DNA from: 40-80 sp040394775
Lineage (GTDB): Bacteria > Bacteroidota > Bacteroidia > Flavobacteriales_D > Crocinitomicaceae
Direction: 5' to 3'
DNA: 64,000 nt
NCBI GenBank assembly: GCA_040394775.1
Contig: JBEBRN010000006.1
Span: 7,256 to 71,255 of the forward strand
Of this stretch, positions 24,595 through 33,530 are shown piece after piece. The notes under the pieces are model-generated. The model saw only the letters and a program-made list of their open reading frames with translations, was not told the DNA's origin and did not search any database. The translations under genes and the position numbers were made by a program. Numbering within the stretch: position 1 is the first letter of the stretch; each line of letters opens with the position of its first letter.

Positions 24595-25915
24595 TAAATT
24601 ATTCACTAAGAAAGAGCCTGTATGTTACGCACCACTAAGTAGCATGCGATTTAATCATTCTGGCAATGTATTGGCTTGTTGTTTTAATCGTGGAAATATT
24701 TTAGGGAAGTTTCCAGAGCAATCCATTCATAATATTTGGTTTGGAGATAATATAAAAAAATTACGAAAAGCGCTTCATAAGAATGATTTTTCACTTGGTT
24801 GTCAATCATGTGAACATAATATTGTTTGTGATAATAGAGAGGCCTCTGGTGCTGCACAATATGATTACTTGAAAAATTGGAAATCACACAAGAAATATCC
24901 TACTATGTTTGACTTCGAACTCGGTAGTACATGTAATTTCGAATGCATTATGTGCTCAGGAGAATATTCATCCGCCATTAGAAAAAATCGTGAAGGAGGT
25001 AGCCCCTACTATTCACCCTATGAAGAATATACAGATTTATTTGTAGAACAATTAACGCCATTTCTTCCTCATTTAAAGGAAATGAGATTCATCGGTGGAG
25101 AACCATTTTTGATGAAAGTACATTATGGAATTTGGGATAAAGTACTCGAGATAAATCCGAATATCATTCTCAATGTCCTAACAAATGCAAGTATTTTAAA
25201 TAAACGTGTTCAAACAATGCTGGATAAGGGGAATTTCAAAATATCCGTTTCTATCGATTCATTGGTTAAAGAAACATTTGAAAGCATTCGGAAAAATGGT
25301 GACTTCGATCAAGTGATGAGCAATGTTTCATTTTTTCAAGATTTGATGAAAGAGCGAGGCCATACTATGAATTTTAACTTATGTGTAATGCGTCAAAACT
25401 GGACGGAAATCCCTGCCTATTTTGAATACTGCAATCAAAATGACATCAAAGTCATTCTACATACCGTTAAATTTCCAGCACATTGTGCCTTATGGAACCT
25501 AAGTTCATCAGAACTAGAGGAAATAGAAGAAATTTATTCAAAAGTCAAATTTGAATCTAATTCGAGCACGAGTGGGGATAATCAAGAAACATATAATGGT
25601 TTGTATAAGCAAATAAAGAATTGGCGAGAAGAAGCTTTGGAAAAAGAAAGTCAGTCACTGAATATTTATCATTCTAAGTCACCTCTTGAAATTTTGCAGG
25701 ATCGATTTAATAATGAGAATTTAGATGCTCAAAATACTTCTTCTGAAGAAAAATGGGCAGTATTAATCCGTATTTTAAAAAGATTTTCTGATGAAGAACA
25801 AAATAAAATCATCGTATTTTTAAACACACTCGAAATTCATCTAATAATTGCAGAATTAAATGTGAGTTCCGAAGAACGTTTGTATGAGCGTTTTAGAACT
25901 ATCGTTGGAAATTAG
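24569..25915 (+). CDS. Radical SAM protein with SPASM-like domain at the N-terminus
   Basis: 448 residues. The radical SAM cluster motif C122-NFE-C126-IM-C129 and downstream GGEPF (SAM binding) are clear. A cysteine-rich segment precedes the core (Cys19, Cys37, Cys38, Cys78, Cys81, Cys87), resembling the SPASM/Twitch auxiliary-cluster domain (CYAPLSSMRFNHSGNVLACC ... LGCQSCEHNIVC). In most family members SPASM is C-terminal, so this permuted order is notable. From about 330 on there is a helical, charged tail of unknown role. Enzymes of this kind modify peptides or sugars. It overlaps the preceding glycosyltransferase. Confidence 0.8.
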   Translation: MKSTKTIFNKLFTKKEPVCYAPLSSMRFNHSGNVLACCFNRGNILGKFPEQSIHNIWFGDNIKKLRKALHKNDFSLGCQSCEHNIVCDNREASGAAQYDYLKNWKSHKKYPTMFDFELGSTCNFECIMCSGEYSSAIRKNREGGSPYYSPYEEYTDLFVEQLTPFLPHLKEMRFIGGEPFLMKVHYGIWDKVLEINPNIILNVLTNASILNKRVQTMLDKGNFKISVSIDSLVKETFESIRKNGDFDQVMSNVSFFQDLMKERGHTMNFNLCVMRQNWTEIPAYFEYCNQNDIKVILHTVKFPAHCALWNLSSSELEEIEEIYSKVKFESNSSTSGDNQETYNGLYKQIKNWREEALEKESQSLNIYHSKSPLEILQDRFNNENLDAQNTSSEEKWAVLIRILKRFSDEEQNKIIVFLNTLEIHLIIAELNVSSEERLYERFRTIVGN

Positions 25916-25976
25916 CGTTAAATTCTTTTAAAGTTCATAAGCCTTTATTTTCCGATCAGTTTACACAAATTTTTCC

Positions 25977-25984
25977 TATTTTTG
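25977..25984 (+). promoter_or_regulatory. -7 promoter box (TATTTTTG) for the 26-36 kb operon
   Basis: Exact TAnnTTTG match 50 bp before the ATG at 26034, in the 118-bp gap after the SPASM protein. It is the likely start of the long overlapping transcript that follows. Confidence 0.4.
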
Positions 25985-26033
25985 TCTTCTACTTATTAAA
26001 ACTATAAAAAGTCTCTTGAAGGCATACTACTAA

Positions 26034-27458
26034 ATGAACACAACTGAAAAAATACTATTCCTAAATCTACCTCATGTAGACCAAATCACGAGGAGATATA
26101 TGTGTTCATACGATTCACCTGAAAGTTTATTGCCTCCTCTAGAATTAATATCATTAGCTGCAATTGCAAGAGAGCAAAATTTAGAAGTAAAATTAATAGA
26201 TGCAATTGCCGAAAAGAGAGATGAAAAGCAAATCATAGCATCTATAAAGCAATATCAACCCAACATCATCACAACTATCACAGGGTTTGAATGTTACCAA
26301 GAAGATATCGACTGTATTAATAGATTGAAAGTAGAATTTCCAGCTATTACATTCATTACATTCGGGTACTACGCAACGGAGTTTCCTGAAGAAACTTTAA
26401 GACATTCAGATTCTGACTTCGTCATCTCTGGTGAGCCCGATCTTATTTTTAATCATCTTGTACAAAGTGAAGACTATAAAACAGTAGAGGGAATTTGTTA
26501 TATGGAAGATGGTAAATTCATCAAACAAGGAAAAAGTGAACGTATTCAAAGTATGAGTAAGTTGCCTATGCCTGCCTATGATTTGTTAAAGGCTAACTTA
26601 TATTATGAGCCATTTGTAGATAAGCCTTATGGAATGATACAAACTATGAGAGGTTGCCCATATCAATGTAACTACTGCGTGAAATCGTTTGGCTCATTTA
26701 CTTCTTCTTTAACAGCTGATGAGATTATTGAACATATCCAAACGTGGATCAGTCTTCATCAAGTTAAAACAATTCGTTTTATCGATGATACTTTTACGTT
26801 AAATAGAAAGCGTGTGGTCTCCATATGCAATCGACTTATCGAAGATCAAATTAAAATTTCTTGGATGTGTTTAAGTAGATTGGACAATTTGGATGATGAA
26901 TTACTAGCATTAATGGCACAAGCAGGATGTAAGCGCATTTATTTAGGAATAGAATCTGGAAGCGTAACCATTTTAGAGAAATTAAATAAGAAAATGGATA
27001 TTCTTGCATCAATTGAACTTCTAAAAAGATCACAAAAATTAGGAATTGAGTTTGCAGGTTTCTTTTTAGGGTGCCTTCCATTTGAAAGTGATTCGGAGTT
27101 TAAAGAAAGTATTCATTTTGCCCAAAATTCTAACATAAACTTTGCTTCATACAATCCAATGACACCTTATCCTGGAACATCTTTTTTTACTCAGTTTAAA
27201 GAACAAATAAATTTCTCCATTTATCCCTATCAAAATGAATGGAAAGATAAGAATATGTATACCATTTTTGAAAAGCAAAAGAAACAGTTCTATAAAAAAT
27301 TCTACTTCCGATTTCGGTTTATTTCTCTCAATCGCAAGATATTACTAAAATACATACAACACGCTCCATTAATGGGGTATAAGCTAATTCAATCCTTTTT
27401 ATTTAAAAATAAATTCGTTATAGGAGGAATAAAAAAAACAACTAATGGCTCTCACTAA
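26034..27458 (+). CDS. B12-binding-domain radical SAM protein
   Basis: 474 residues with an N-terminal cobalamin-binding-type Rossmann domain (PPLELISLAAIAREQ, ITTITGFE, ISGEPD near 131-136) and the radical SAM motif C208-PYQ-C212-NY-C215. This is the BchE/HpnP-type arrangement. The DxHxxG motif for base-off B12 binding is not seen, so cobalamin may be bound base-on or not at all. Family members methylate unactivated carbons or rearrange rings in lipids, sugars and antibiotics. It overlaps the next gene by 14 bp. It would act in the cytoplasm on a glycan precursor or lipid carrier. Confidence 0.82.
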   Translation: MNTTEKILFLNLPHVDQITRRYMCSYDSPESLLPPLELISLAAIAREQNLEVKLIDAIAEKRDEKQIIASIKQYQPNIITTITGFECYQEDIDCINRLKVEFPAITFITFGYYATEFPEETLRHSDSDFVISGEPDLIFNHLVQSEDYKTVEGICYMEDGKFIKQGKSERIQSMSKLPMPAYDLLKANLYYEPFVDKPYGMIQTMRGCPYQCNYCVKSFGSFTSSLTADEIIEHIQTWISLHQVKTIRFIDDTFTLNRKRVVSICNRLIEDQIKISWMCLSRLDNLDDELLALMAQAGCKRIYLGIESGSVTILEKLNKKMDILASIELLKRSQKLGIEFAGFFLGCLPFESDSEFKESIHFAQNSNINFASYNPMTPYPGTSFFTQFKEQINFSIYPYQNEWKDKNMYTIFEKQKKQFYKKFYFRFRFISLNRKILLKYIQHAPLMGYKLIQSFLFKNKFVIGGIKKTTNGSH

Positions 27459-28845
27459 GAAATCACTATTCTACAGTCTTTTGGTTGGCATATTTATATA
27501 TCAGCTTATATGGATTTTGATAGGCGCTTACTATTCCTCTCCCAATGCAGAAGATCTCTCTGTAGCTGTTTTAGCTAGAGACAAGGGTGTGTTTTTTGGC
27601 GCAGTAACCATATTACAGACTTTTGATGGAAGATACACTGTTAATCTTCTACATGGCTTAAACCCATTAGCATTTGATGGGTATTATGCAAATAGATGGG
27701 TAGCAGTATTTACTGTTTTTATTAGTTTGATTTCTGTTTATCATCTTTTAAATGTTCAATTTAAAAACAAGAAAAGAGTAGAGAATCTAATTTATGCTCT
27801 TGGGTTTGTTACGCTATTTTTTTCAATCCTCCATCTTTCTCAATCCCTATATTGGATGATCTGTAGTTTTGTATATATCTATCCACTTATTTTATTTCTA
27901 AACTTCTATACCTTTTTTCTTAAGTATATAAGCCGTCAAAAAAATATAGATTATGCTTTGAGTGTTTTATTTCTCTTTTTAGCTGTTGGATGTTGTGAGT
28001 TATATCTACCACTATTTGGAATATTTCTTCTTCTTTTATTCTTTCAAAATAAAGATAATTCAACGAATAGAAAAATCATCTCATGGTACATCCTTATTTA
28101 CGTAGCCTCTTTTCTACTCTTTGTTACTTCTCCTGGAATCATTTATCGATTTAATCAATATGAAAAAGGTAGAACTACGAACATACTTGAATTAATACCT
28201 ATTGCCTTAAAATATCTTACAATCACCTTCCAGTCTCTCAATTATATTCCATTCATTTTATTTATTTTCTTTTTTAATTTAGAATATAACATTGAAAAAA
28301 AGAAACTATCAAACAGTTTAATCTTGGTATTAAGTTCTCTTCTTGCATTACTCTTATGGATAATTATACTTTTCTTAATGGGAGACGATGGCTTCCAAAT
28401 TAGACTTTTACCCATTTTTGTTGCTTTGTTTGCAATTACTTTTTTTAAAATATCACCTAGTATTTCAATTTTTTTTCAACCAATAAAAAACTTGTTAGGG
28501 ATAAGCTTAATTCTCTTACTAATATTAATACCTAACTCGTACACTGCAATTAAAAAGGATTATCAGTCAGGAAAATTACAAGCATTTAAACAAGAAATGG
28601 ATCGACAATACTTGTTATTGACAAAAACCAAAGAGAAAAACACAGATTGCTTTGAGATAATAACACTCAAAAATTTACAACCAATTATCCCAAATTCAAT
28701 AGCTACTTTGCCATACATTAAGCCTAACAGAGAAGATGATTTTTGGAACAGAGCTTATGAGAATTATTTTCGCATAGATGAAGTTCGACTAGAGAAAGAT
28801 ACTATTCATTCAATATTAAAAAGAACAAATGAAGTCTTTTATTAG
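27445..28845 (+). CDS. Polytopic membrane protein, GT-C/DUF6056-like
   Basis: 466 residues with about ten predicted membrane segments. The first extracytoplasmic loop holds NAEDLSVAVLARDKG and FDGRYTVNLLHGLNPL; an acidic pair followed by DGRY in this position resembles the catalytic loop of GT-C glycosyltransferases and the DUF6056/GtrC-like families. It would transfer a sugar from a polyprenyl-phosphate donor on the periplasmic side. A polyprenyl-phosphate-type GT2 that could make such a donor lies two genes downstream (29199). It overlaps its neighbours at both ends. Confidence 0.7.
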   Translation: MALTKKSLFYSLLVGIFIYQLIWILIGAYYSSPNAEDLSVAVLARDKGVFFGAVTILQTFDGRYTVNLLHGLNPLAFDGYYANRWVAVFTVFISLISVYHLLNVQFKNKKRVENLIYALGFVTLFFSILHLSQSLYWMICSFVYIYPLILFLNFYTFFLKYISRQKNIDYALSVLFLFLAVGCCELYLPLFGIFLLLLFFQNKDNSTNRKIISWYILIYVASFLLFVTSPGIIYRFNQYEKGRTTNILELIPIALKYLTITFQSLNYIPFILFIFFFNLEYNIEKKKLSNSLILVLSSLLALLLWIIILFLMGDDGFQIRLLPIFVALFAITFFKISPSISIFFQPIKNLLGISLILLLILIPNSYTAIKKDYQSGKLQAFKQEMDRQYLLLTKTKEKNTDCFEIITLKNLQPIIPNSIATLPYIKPNREDDFWNRAYENYFRIDEVRLEKDTIHSILKRTNEVFY

Positions 28846-29209
28846 AAATATTTCCTTAGTTATATTACTATCTATTTTTCTATTTGGATTAAGTATTAAA
28901 TATGTCGATTATAATAAACAACAACTAGAGCTTATTATAAAGAAAGGAAAATATACCTATGACAAAAATTTCACATTTCAGCTTAATGATTCACTAATCA
29001 AAAATAAAACAATAAAGGAGTATCAAAGTTTGTTGTTTGACATTATACAGATTAACAAAAAAACAGATTTACAAATAGACCATATCAACAAAAAAATAAG
29101 ACTTAAAAATAAAACGATTGTCATGGCTATTTCATATGAACTACAAGATTCTCTAGTTTTTAAAGCTGTTCATATAAATATAAACAATCTCAATTACTGT
29201 GAAGATTAA
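28829..29209 (+). CDS. Small single-pass membrane protein, unknown
   Basis: 126 residues with one N-terminal membrane segment (about 8-26, ISLVILLSIFLFGLSI) and a charged, Lys/Asn-rich extracytoplasmic part. No domain is recognised. It overlaps the GT-C-like gene by 17 bp and the next glycosyltransferase by 11 bp, so it is a genuine member of the operon, perhaps an accessory subunit of the membrane glycosyltransferase (inference). Confidence 0.6.
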   Translation: MKSFIRNISLVILLSIFLFGLSIKYVDYNKQQLELIIKKGKYTYDKNFTFQLNDSLIKNKTIKEYQSLLFDIIQINKKTDLQIDHINKKIRLKNKTIVMAISYELQDSLVFKAVHININNLNYCED

Positions 29210-29888
29210 AAGTTTATCCATATTCATATTTTCGTTTAACGAAGCAGAAGCCATTCAAATGGTAGTTGAGAAATCCAATCATTTTCTAAAGAACAATGTG
29301 GATGATGGAGAACTTATCGTCATCAATGATGGAAGCACTGATGGGTCAAAAGAAGAATTAATTCGATTACAAAACGACTATAACTTTACACTGATTAATC
29401 ATGAAACGAATTTAGGTATTGGAAATGCATTAAAAAACGGTTATCAAACTGCTAGTAAAGAATTTGTAGTTGGAATTCCAGGTGATGGACAATTTAATGT
29501 TTCAGAGTTATTGGAAATAAAAAACTGGAATACAAATACATTTTATTCTTTTTATCGTATGGAAAAAAGATACAATTGGTACCGTAGCTTCCTAACAAAA
29601 GGCAATCTTTTCTTAAATCAGCTTTTACTCAAAAATAGATTGAAAGATGTAAATTGGATTAAAGTATATAGCAAAAAGCAGTTACAGGAAGCAAATCCTG
29701 AATTAAATAGCTCTTTAATAGAAAGTGAAATTTCTTCCAAATTGATAAAAAAAGGATATGTATTTGAAGAAATTCCGTCAACGTATTTACCTCGAAATTT
29801 TGGTGTTTCGAAAGGAGGAAATATCAAAACGGTTAGTAAAGCATTTATTGAGATGTTTCACCTTGTTCAAATTGTAAAAAAGTTTTAA
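29199..29888 (+). CDS. Polyprenyl-phosphate-type family 2 glycosyltransferase
   Basis: 229 residues starting at GTG 29199, inside the end of the preceding gene. Motifs: IFSFNEAEAI, the nucleotide site VINDGSTDGS, NLGIGNALKNGY, and GIPGDGQFN in the metal-binding position, as in dolichol-phosphate mannose synthase-like (DPM1/GtrB) members. It lacks the C-terminal membrane helices that GtrB has. It likely builds polyprenyl-phosphate sugar donors for the GT-C-like membrane protein of the same operon. Confidence 0.85.
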   Translation: MKIKSLSIFIFSFNEAEAIQMVVEKSNHFLKNNVDDGELIVINDGSTDGSKEELIRLQNDYNFTLINHETNLGIGNALKNGYQTASKEFVVGIPGDGQFNVSELLEIKNWNTNTFYSFYRMEKRYNWYRSFLTKGNLFLNQLLLKNRLKDVNWIKVYSKKQLQEANPELNSSLIESEISSKLIKKGYVFEEIPSTYLPRNFGVSKGGNIKTVSKAFIEMFHLVQIVKKF

Positions 29889-29898
29889 AACAAATTAT

Positions 29899-31086
29899 AT
29901 GTTAATAGTCAGCGGTTTTAAAAAAGAAATAGAAAATCAGCAATGCACGCGTTGTGTTGCTGATAGAACGGTGCCTGGAATTACATTTAATGATATAGGA
30001 GAATGTTCTCTATGTACTTTTCACGATAAATTGACGGAGATTTACCCTGAAAATGAAAATTCATTGCAAAAACTTCATGCCCGAATTGATAAAATAAAAC
30101 AAAAAGGGCGAAATAAAAAATACGATTGTATTATTGGATTAAGTGGAGGTAGAGACAGCACCTACTTATTGTATTTAGCTGTAAAAGAATGGGGACTTCG
30201 TCCATTGGCAGTTCATTTTAACGATGGTTTTGATAATCCAATTGCAGGAGAGAATATGCTACAAGCAGTTCGAATTTTGGGTGTAGATTTACGCACCATT
30301 ACTTCTGATTTTAGAGAATGTAAAGACTTGAAGATTGTTGATTTAAAAGCATCTACTCCACTCTTAAATAATGGAACGGATATTGGAATTGGTGCAGCAT
30401 TATATAGTGTTGCCTACAAAGAAAAAATCAAAACTATTTTTTATGGACAAAGTTACAGAACAGAAGGAATTCGTCCAATTGCTTGGGCTTATTTTGACGG
30501 AGATTTGGTGCGCTCTTTACACAGAAAATTTGGCACTATTCCCTTGAAAAAATGGCAACCAAGCCAAGCAGGATATAATTTGGGTGTCAAGGAAATGGCA
30601 TTTTACACACTGAATGGAATAAAAACCTTTGCCCCATTTTACTATTATCCGTATGTAAGAAAAGAGGCCGATGAATTGTTAAAACAGGAGTTAAATTGGC
30701 AATATCCTGGAGCGCATTATTACGATGATTTATATTGGAGTCTGATTACTTATGTACATCGGGTGAAATTTAATATTGACTTTCGTAAAATAGCCTATTC
30801 TGCATTGATACGAAGTGGACAAATGGAACGTGATTTTGCATTAAATTCACTCCAAGAACGCTATGTCTTGGAAGATGAGAAAGTGATTAATTTGTGTATC
30901 AAACGTTTAGGAATATCTCGAGAAGAATTTGATTCATACATGGCTCTTCCTCCAAAACATTTTTGGGATTATCCCAATTCATATTCTTTGCTTCGTTTAT
31001 TCAAATACCCCATTTGGATAGGGGCTAGACTTGGGTTTTTTACCAAAATTGTGTACGAAAAATACTTTGCTTTAGCTTACAAATAA
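29899..31086 (+). CDS. N-acetyl sugar amidotransferase (WbpG/PseA family)
   Basis: 395-residue PP-loop ATPase that converts a carboxyl or N-acetyl group of a nucleotide sugar to an amide or acetamidino group. A zinc-type four-cysteine cluster (CTRC at 16-19, CSLC at 36-39) precedes the ATP-pyrophosphatase motif SGGRDS (82-87). In P. aeruginosa WbpG works with HisH/HisF-like ammonia-supplying subunits. None is in this window; instead the TAA of this gene overlaps the ATG of a nitrilase-family gene. It therefore likely acts with that partner on an amino-sugar or nonulosonic acid precursor. Confidence 0.87.
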   Translation: MLIVSGFKKEIENQQCTRCVADRTVPGITFNDIGECSLCTFHDKLTEIYPENENSLQKLHARIDKIKQKGRNKKYDCIIGLSGGRDSTYLLYLAVKEWGLRPLAVHFNDGFDNPIAGENMLQAVRILGVDLRTITSDFRECKDLKIVDLKASTPLLNNGTDIGIGAALYSVAYKEKIKTIFYGQSYRTEGIRPIAWAYFDGDLVRSLHRKFGTIPLKKWQPSQAGYNLGVKEMAFYTLNGIKTFAPFYYYPYVRKEADELLKQELNWQYPGAHYYDDLYWSLITYVHRVKFNIDFRKIAYSALIRSGQMERDFALNSLQERYVLEDEKVINLCIKRLGISREEFDSYMALPPKHFWDYPNSYSLLRLFKYPIWIGARLGFFTKIVYEKYFALAYK

Positions 31087-31901
31087 TGAAAATAGGAATC
31101 GGACAATTACTCGTTGAAGGTGGAGAACCTGAACGAAATATAGAACGTGCTAAACGATTAATCGAGAGGGCAGTAGAAGCTTCGTGTGAATTAATCTTAC
31201 TGCCTGAAACGCTTGATTTAGCTTGGACACATCCGAGCGTATTCGATGAGGCAGAAACAATTCCAGGAAAGAGGAGTGACTATTTTTGTAAGTTAGCAAA
31301 ACAACATGCTATTTGGATTTGCTTAGGGTTAACTGAAAAGGAAAATGACAAACGGTACAACACATCCATTTTAATTTCTGCATCTGGAGAGACCGTCCAT
31401 AAACATCGGAAAATAAATTTATTAGAAGTTGAATTTCCTTTTTATGAGACTGGAAATCAACTATCTGTGTGTGAAACTCCCTTTGGTAGAATTGGAATCA
31501 ATATCTGTGCAGATAATTATGCAGATGCATTGTGTTTAGGTCATAGCTTGGCTCGAATGGGGGCGCAAATAATTTTAGCTCCTTCTAGCTGGACGGTTGA
31601 TCATTCGATTACGGAAGAAATGAATCCCTATAAAGACAAATGGATTCGTCCTCTGACAGAATTAGCAACAGTTTACGAAATTCCTGTAGTGAGCACAACA
31701 AGTGTTGGATATATTGTTGGAGGACCTTATGAAGGAAAGAAAATGGTGGGTTGCTCTTTGGCTATTTCTAAAAATGGAGAAATTACAGAGGGTGAGTTTA
31801 ATGAATTTGCAAGTGATTTAAAATGTGTAGATCTCGAACTAGGAGATGGGAAATGGAAAGGAACACAGTTTGGACAAATGATTAATAGAAAGCGAGGATG
31901 A
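31086..31901 (+). CDS. Nitrilase-superfamily carbon-nitrogen hydrolase
   Basis: 271 residues with the complete nitrilase triad: Glu41 in LLPETLDL, Lys109 in KHRKINLL, and Cys141 in GINICADNY. It starts on the last base of the preceding amidotransferase stop (TAATG), so the two are translationally coupled. Nitrilase domains act as the glutaminase half of glutamine-dependent NAD synthetase, feeding ammonia to a PP-loop domain. By analogy it may be the ammonia source for the sugar amidotransferase. A plain amidase role is the alternative. Its stop overlaps the next start (ATGA). Confidence 0.85.
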   Translation: MKIGIGQLLVEGGEPERNIERAKRLIERAVEASCELILLPETLDLAWTHPSVFDEAETIPGKRSDYFCKLAKQHAIWICLGLTEKENDKRYNTSILISASGETVHKHRKINLLEVEFPFYETGNQLSVCETPFGRIGINICADNYADALCLGHSLARMGAQIILAPSSWTVDHSITEEMNPYKDKWIRPLTELATVYEIPVVSTTSVGYIVGGPYEGKKMVGCSLAISKNGEITEGEFNEFASDLKCVDLELGDGKWKGTQFGQMINRKRG

Positions 31902-33523
31902 ATATATTAGGAATTAGCGGTGGATTTAGACAAGCATATCAAGATGTTAGCGCTTGCTTAGTGAAAGATGGTGAAATAATTGCTGCTATCGAAGAAGAGC
32001 GTTTAAGTCGTGTTAAATTCTCTGCGGGAAAACTACCTTATTTATCCGTTATCGAAGTTTTGAAAATAGGAAATATCACCATTCAAGATATTGACTTGAT
32101 TGCTTTTCATGGGAGTACGTGGGACGCTGAAATTGACCCACGATTAAAAGCCTACTTTGAAAATCATTTTGGTTATTCGCCTCCAATAAAACGATATCAT
32201 CATCACGATTGTCATGCAGCTAGTACTTTTTACACATCTGGTTTGGAGGAAGCTTTAGTGATTACAAATGATAACTCTGGTGACGGTATTTCATTCCAAG
32301 TGATGTATGGAAAAGGAAGAGAATTAACCTTGTTAAAAAGAATTTCTCGACCAGATAGCTTGGGACTATTTTATCAAATCATCACCCAATATTGTGGTTT
32401 CACTAAAGACAGCGACGAATACAAAGTAATGGGACTTTCCAGTTATGGCAATCGCAATCGTTTTGACTTTCAATTTTTAATTGATTTTGTAGATGGAGAA
32501 CTAATCATCAATCGAGAATATATTTTCGTTCCCGAGCCTGGAGCACCTTCCATGCACAAAGATGAAATGGTTTTTAACGCTGCTTTTATCTCTAAAATGG
32601 GAAAAGAAAAAAGATTGAATACAGATGATTTTGACTCATTTTATAAAGATGTTGCCGCTTCTGCACAAGCTCATTTAGAAAAGCTGATTGTAAAAATTGC
32701 ACAGTATTTTATGCAACTGCATGAACAGAAAAATCTTTGTTTAGCCGGTGGCGTTTCGTTAAATTGTGTAGCTAATCAGCAAATTATGAATGCTAATTTC
32801 GTTGATTCCTTATTTGTATTTCCAGCTTCTAGCGATGCAGGTATTTCGGTCGGAGCAGCCTATTTAGCAGCTATCGAAAACGGCGATATTCTTCATAAAA
32901 TAGACAATGTATATTGGGGGAACGCCTTTGATGACATAGCAAGTGAAGCGGTTTTAAAACAATGTCAATCACAGTACGAAAAAGTAGATGATGTGGCAAA
33001 AAAAGCAGCCCAAGATATTGCAGAAAACAAAGTGATTGGCTGGTTTCAAGGAAAAATGGAATTCGGTCCAAGAGCGTTAGGAAATCGAAGTATTTTAGCA
33101 AATGCAACTAATCCAAAAATGCAAGACCTAGTCAATCAGAAGATTAAACTAAGAGAATCTTTCCGTCCATTTTGTCCAAGTGTTTTAGAAGAGGATATCG
33201 ATTTGTATTTTGAAGGCAAACAAAAGAGCTCTCCTTATATGACTATTACTTATGATGTTAGAGAAAGTGCAAAAGAGCTTATTCCTTCCGTTGTTCATGT
33301 CGATCAGACTGCTCGAATTCAGACGGTAAACGAAGCGCAAAACCCACTATTTTATCAGCTTTTAAAATATTTAAAATCGTTAACACAACACGGCGTCGTG
33401 ATGAATACCAGTTTTAATATTTCTAACGAGCCTATTGTAGCGACACCAAGAGAAGCTTTAGCCTCCTTTTACGGGAGTGGTCTGGATGTCCTTTATCTTG
33501 GAAATTTCAGAATAACTAAATAA
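31898..33523 (+). CDS. Carbamoyltransferase (TobZ/NodU family), copy 1
   Basis: 541-residue O-carbamoyltransferase-like protein. The Kae1-like N-terminal domain has HHDCHAAST (His103/His106, metal binding) and GGVSLNCVANQ. The C-terminal carbamoyl-transfer domain has EFGPRALGNRSILANA and MNTSFNI. The family uses carbamoyl phosphate and ATP via carbamoyl-adenylate. The N-terminal HD pair seen in copy 2 (YYHDSAA) reads YQDVSA here, so a His is replaced by Gln. It probably adds a carbamoyl to a hydroxyl of the sugar made by this operon. Confidence 0.88.
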   Translation: MNILGISGGFRQAYQDVSACLVKDGEIIAAIEEERLSRVKFSAGKLPYLSVIEVLKIGNITIQDIDLIAFHGSTWDAEIDPRLKAYFENHFGYSPPIKRYHHHDCHAASTFYTSGLEEALVITNDNSGDGISFQVMYGKGRELTLLKRISRPDSLGLFYQIITQYCGFTKDSDEYKVMGLSSYGNRNRFDFQFLIDFVDGELIINREYIFVPEPGAPSMHKDEMVFNAAFISKMGKEKRLNTDDFDSFYKDVAASAQAHLEKLIVKIAQYFMQLHEQKNLCLAGGVSLNCVANQQIMNANFVDSLFVFPASSDAGISVGAAYLAAIENGDILHKIDNVYWGNAFDDIASEAVLKQCQSQYEKVDDVAKKAAQDIAENKVIGWFQGKMEFGPRALGNRSILANATNPKMQDLVNQKIKLRESFRPFCPSVLEEDIDLYFEGKQKSSPYMTITYDVRESAKELIPSVVHVDQTARIQTVNEAQNPLFYQLLKYLKSLTQHGVVMNTSFNISNEPIVATPREALASFYGSGLDVLYLGNFRITK

Positions 33524-33530
33524 CAAACTA

